A stretch of DNA of 6,573 nucleotides, taken from assembly GCA_900549535.1 (NCBI GenBank), contig UROR01000111.1, positions 1 through 6,573 of the forward strand, read 5' to 3'. The notes under the pieces are model-generated. The model was given only the letters and a program-made list of their open reading frames with translations, was not told the origin of the DNA and searched no databases. The translations under genes and the position numbers were made by a program. Source of the stretch: an uncultured Collinsella sp. (GTDB taxonomy: Bacteria > Actinomycetota > Coriobacteriia > Coriobacteriales > Coriobacteriaceae). Of the stretch, positions 6,531-6,573 are shown in pieces (position 1 is the stretch's first letter; each line of letters begins with the position of its first letter).

Positions 6531-6556
6531 CCCGCGGCGCAGCTTCTTTCCGCGGG
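6531..6556. repeat. GC-rich inverted repeat CCCGCGG...CCGCGGG
   Basis: CCCGCGG (6531-6537) and CCGCGGG (6550-6556) can form a perfect 7-bp stem with a 12-base loop. Neither strand has a T-tract after it, so it is not an ordinary intrinsic terminator. It stands out from the AT-rich sequence beside it and may belong to the leader or end of a gene outside the window. Confidence 0.45.
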
Positions 6557-6573
6557 CTCGGGATGCCACAATG

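Larger units (their letters stand above)
6168..6573. other. AT-rich intergenic region without a supported gene
   Basis: About 400 bases, clearly richer in A and T than the genes, upstream of the HTH gene. I see no convincing coding region on either strand. It contains a weak promoter for the HTH gene (6209-6237), the palindromes at 6177-6187 and 6350-6366, an imperfect hairpin at 6367-6392 (CCTCT...AGAGG with a bulge), and a GC-rich inverted repeat at 6531-6556. The far end may belong to the neighbouring gene's leader outside the window. Confidence 0.6.

Noticed and set aside
6352..6573. Minus-strand frame open from the right edge for 73 codons, with an internal ATG at 6462
   Set aside because: No recognisable motif, codons such as AGG, ATA and TTA that are unlike the rest of the window, no good ribosome site before the ATG, and a stop inside the palindrome. 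A gene tail cannot be excluded without sequence beyond 6573.
6505..6573. Plus-strand ATG frame open to the right edge
   Set aside because: Only 23 codons are visible, there is no ribosome binding site, and the composition is Pro/Arg-rich as expected for chance GC-rich sequence.

Overview
The window is GC-rich in its genes, and every supported gene lies on the minus strand. Closely packed genes with strong GGAGG ribosome binding sites and the family composition suggest an anaerobic, fermentative, high-GC Gram-positive bacterium. A member of the Coriobacteriia such as Collinsella is my best guess, but this rests on general resemblance, not on a database match.

Positions 1-5475 hold one operon, transcribed from right to left, for a membrane-bound group 4 [NiFe] hydrogenase of the Ech type. 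The order is a fused EchA-EchB membrane protein (2593-5475), EchC (1987-2580), EchD (1271-1987), EchE (177-1265) and the start of EchF (1-169, cut by the window edge). This is the classical echABCDEF order. Gaps are -1 to 12 bases. Electrons from reduced ferredoxin should enter through the EchF iron-sulphur clusters, pass the EchC proximal cluster and reach the Ni-Fe site in EchE, where protons become H2. The EchAB membrane protein should couple this to moving H+ or Na+ outwards. Unusual points are the EchA-EchB fusion in one 960-residue chain, a long Ala/Lys-rich tail on EchD, an acidic Ala/Pro-rich tail on EchC, and an EchE that ends exactly at the DPCxxCxxR motif, leaving no peptide for a maturation protease to remove.

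Positions 5476-5762 separate the operon from its upstream neighbour. They hold a clear intrinsic terminator for that neighbour (5725-5750), a weak -10-like site for the ech operon, and a pair of related 13-mers exactly 32 bp apart that look like a regulator's binding sites.

Positions 5763-6167 encode a small protein with two helix-turn-helix domains, like OrfA of IS3/IS150-type elements. It has no OrfB partner here and has its own terminator, so it may be a solitary or domesticated DNA-binding protein. Positions 6168-6573 are AT-rich with no convincing gene. They hold a possible promoter for the HTH gene and several perfect or near-perfect small palindromes. I found no RNA gene, CRISPR array or complete mobile element.
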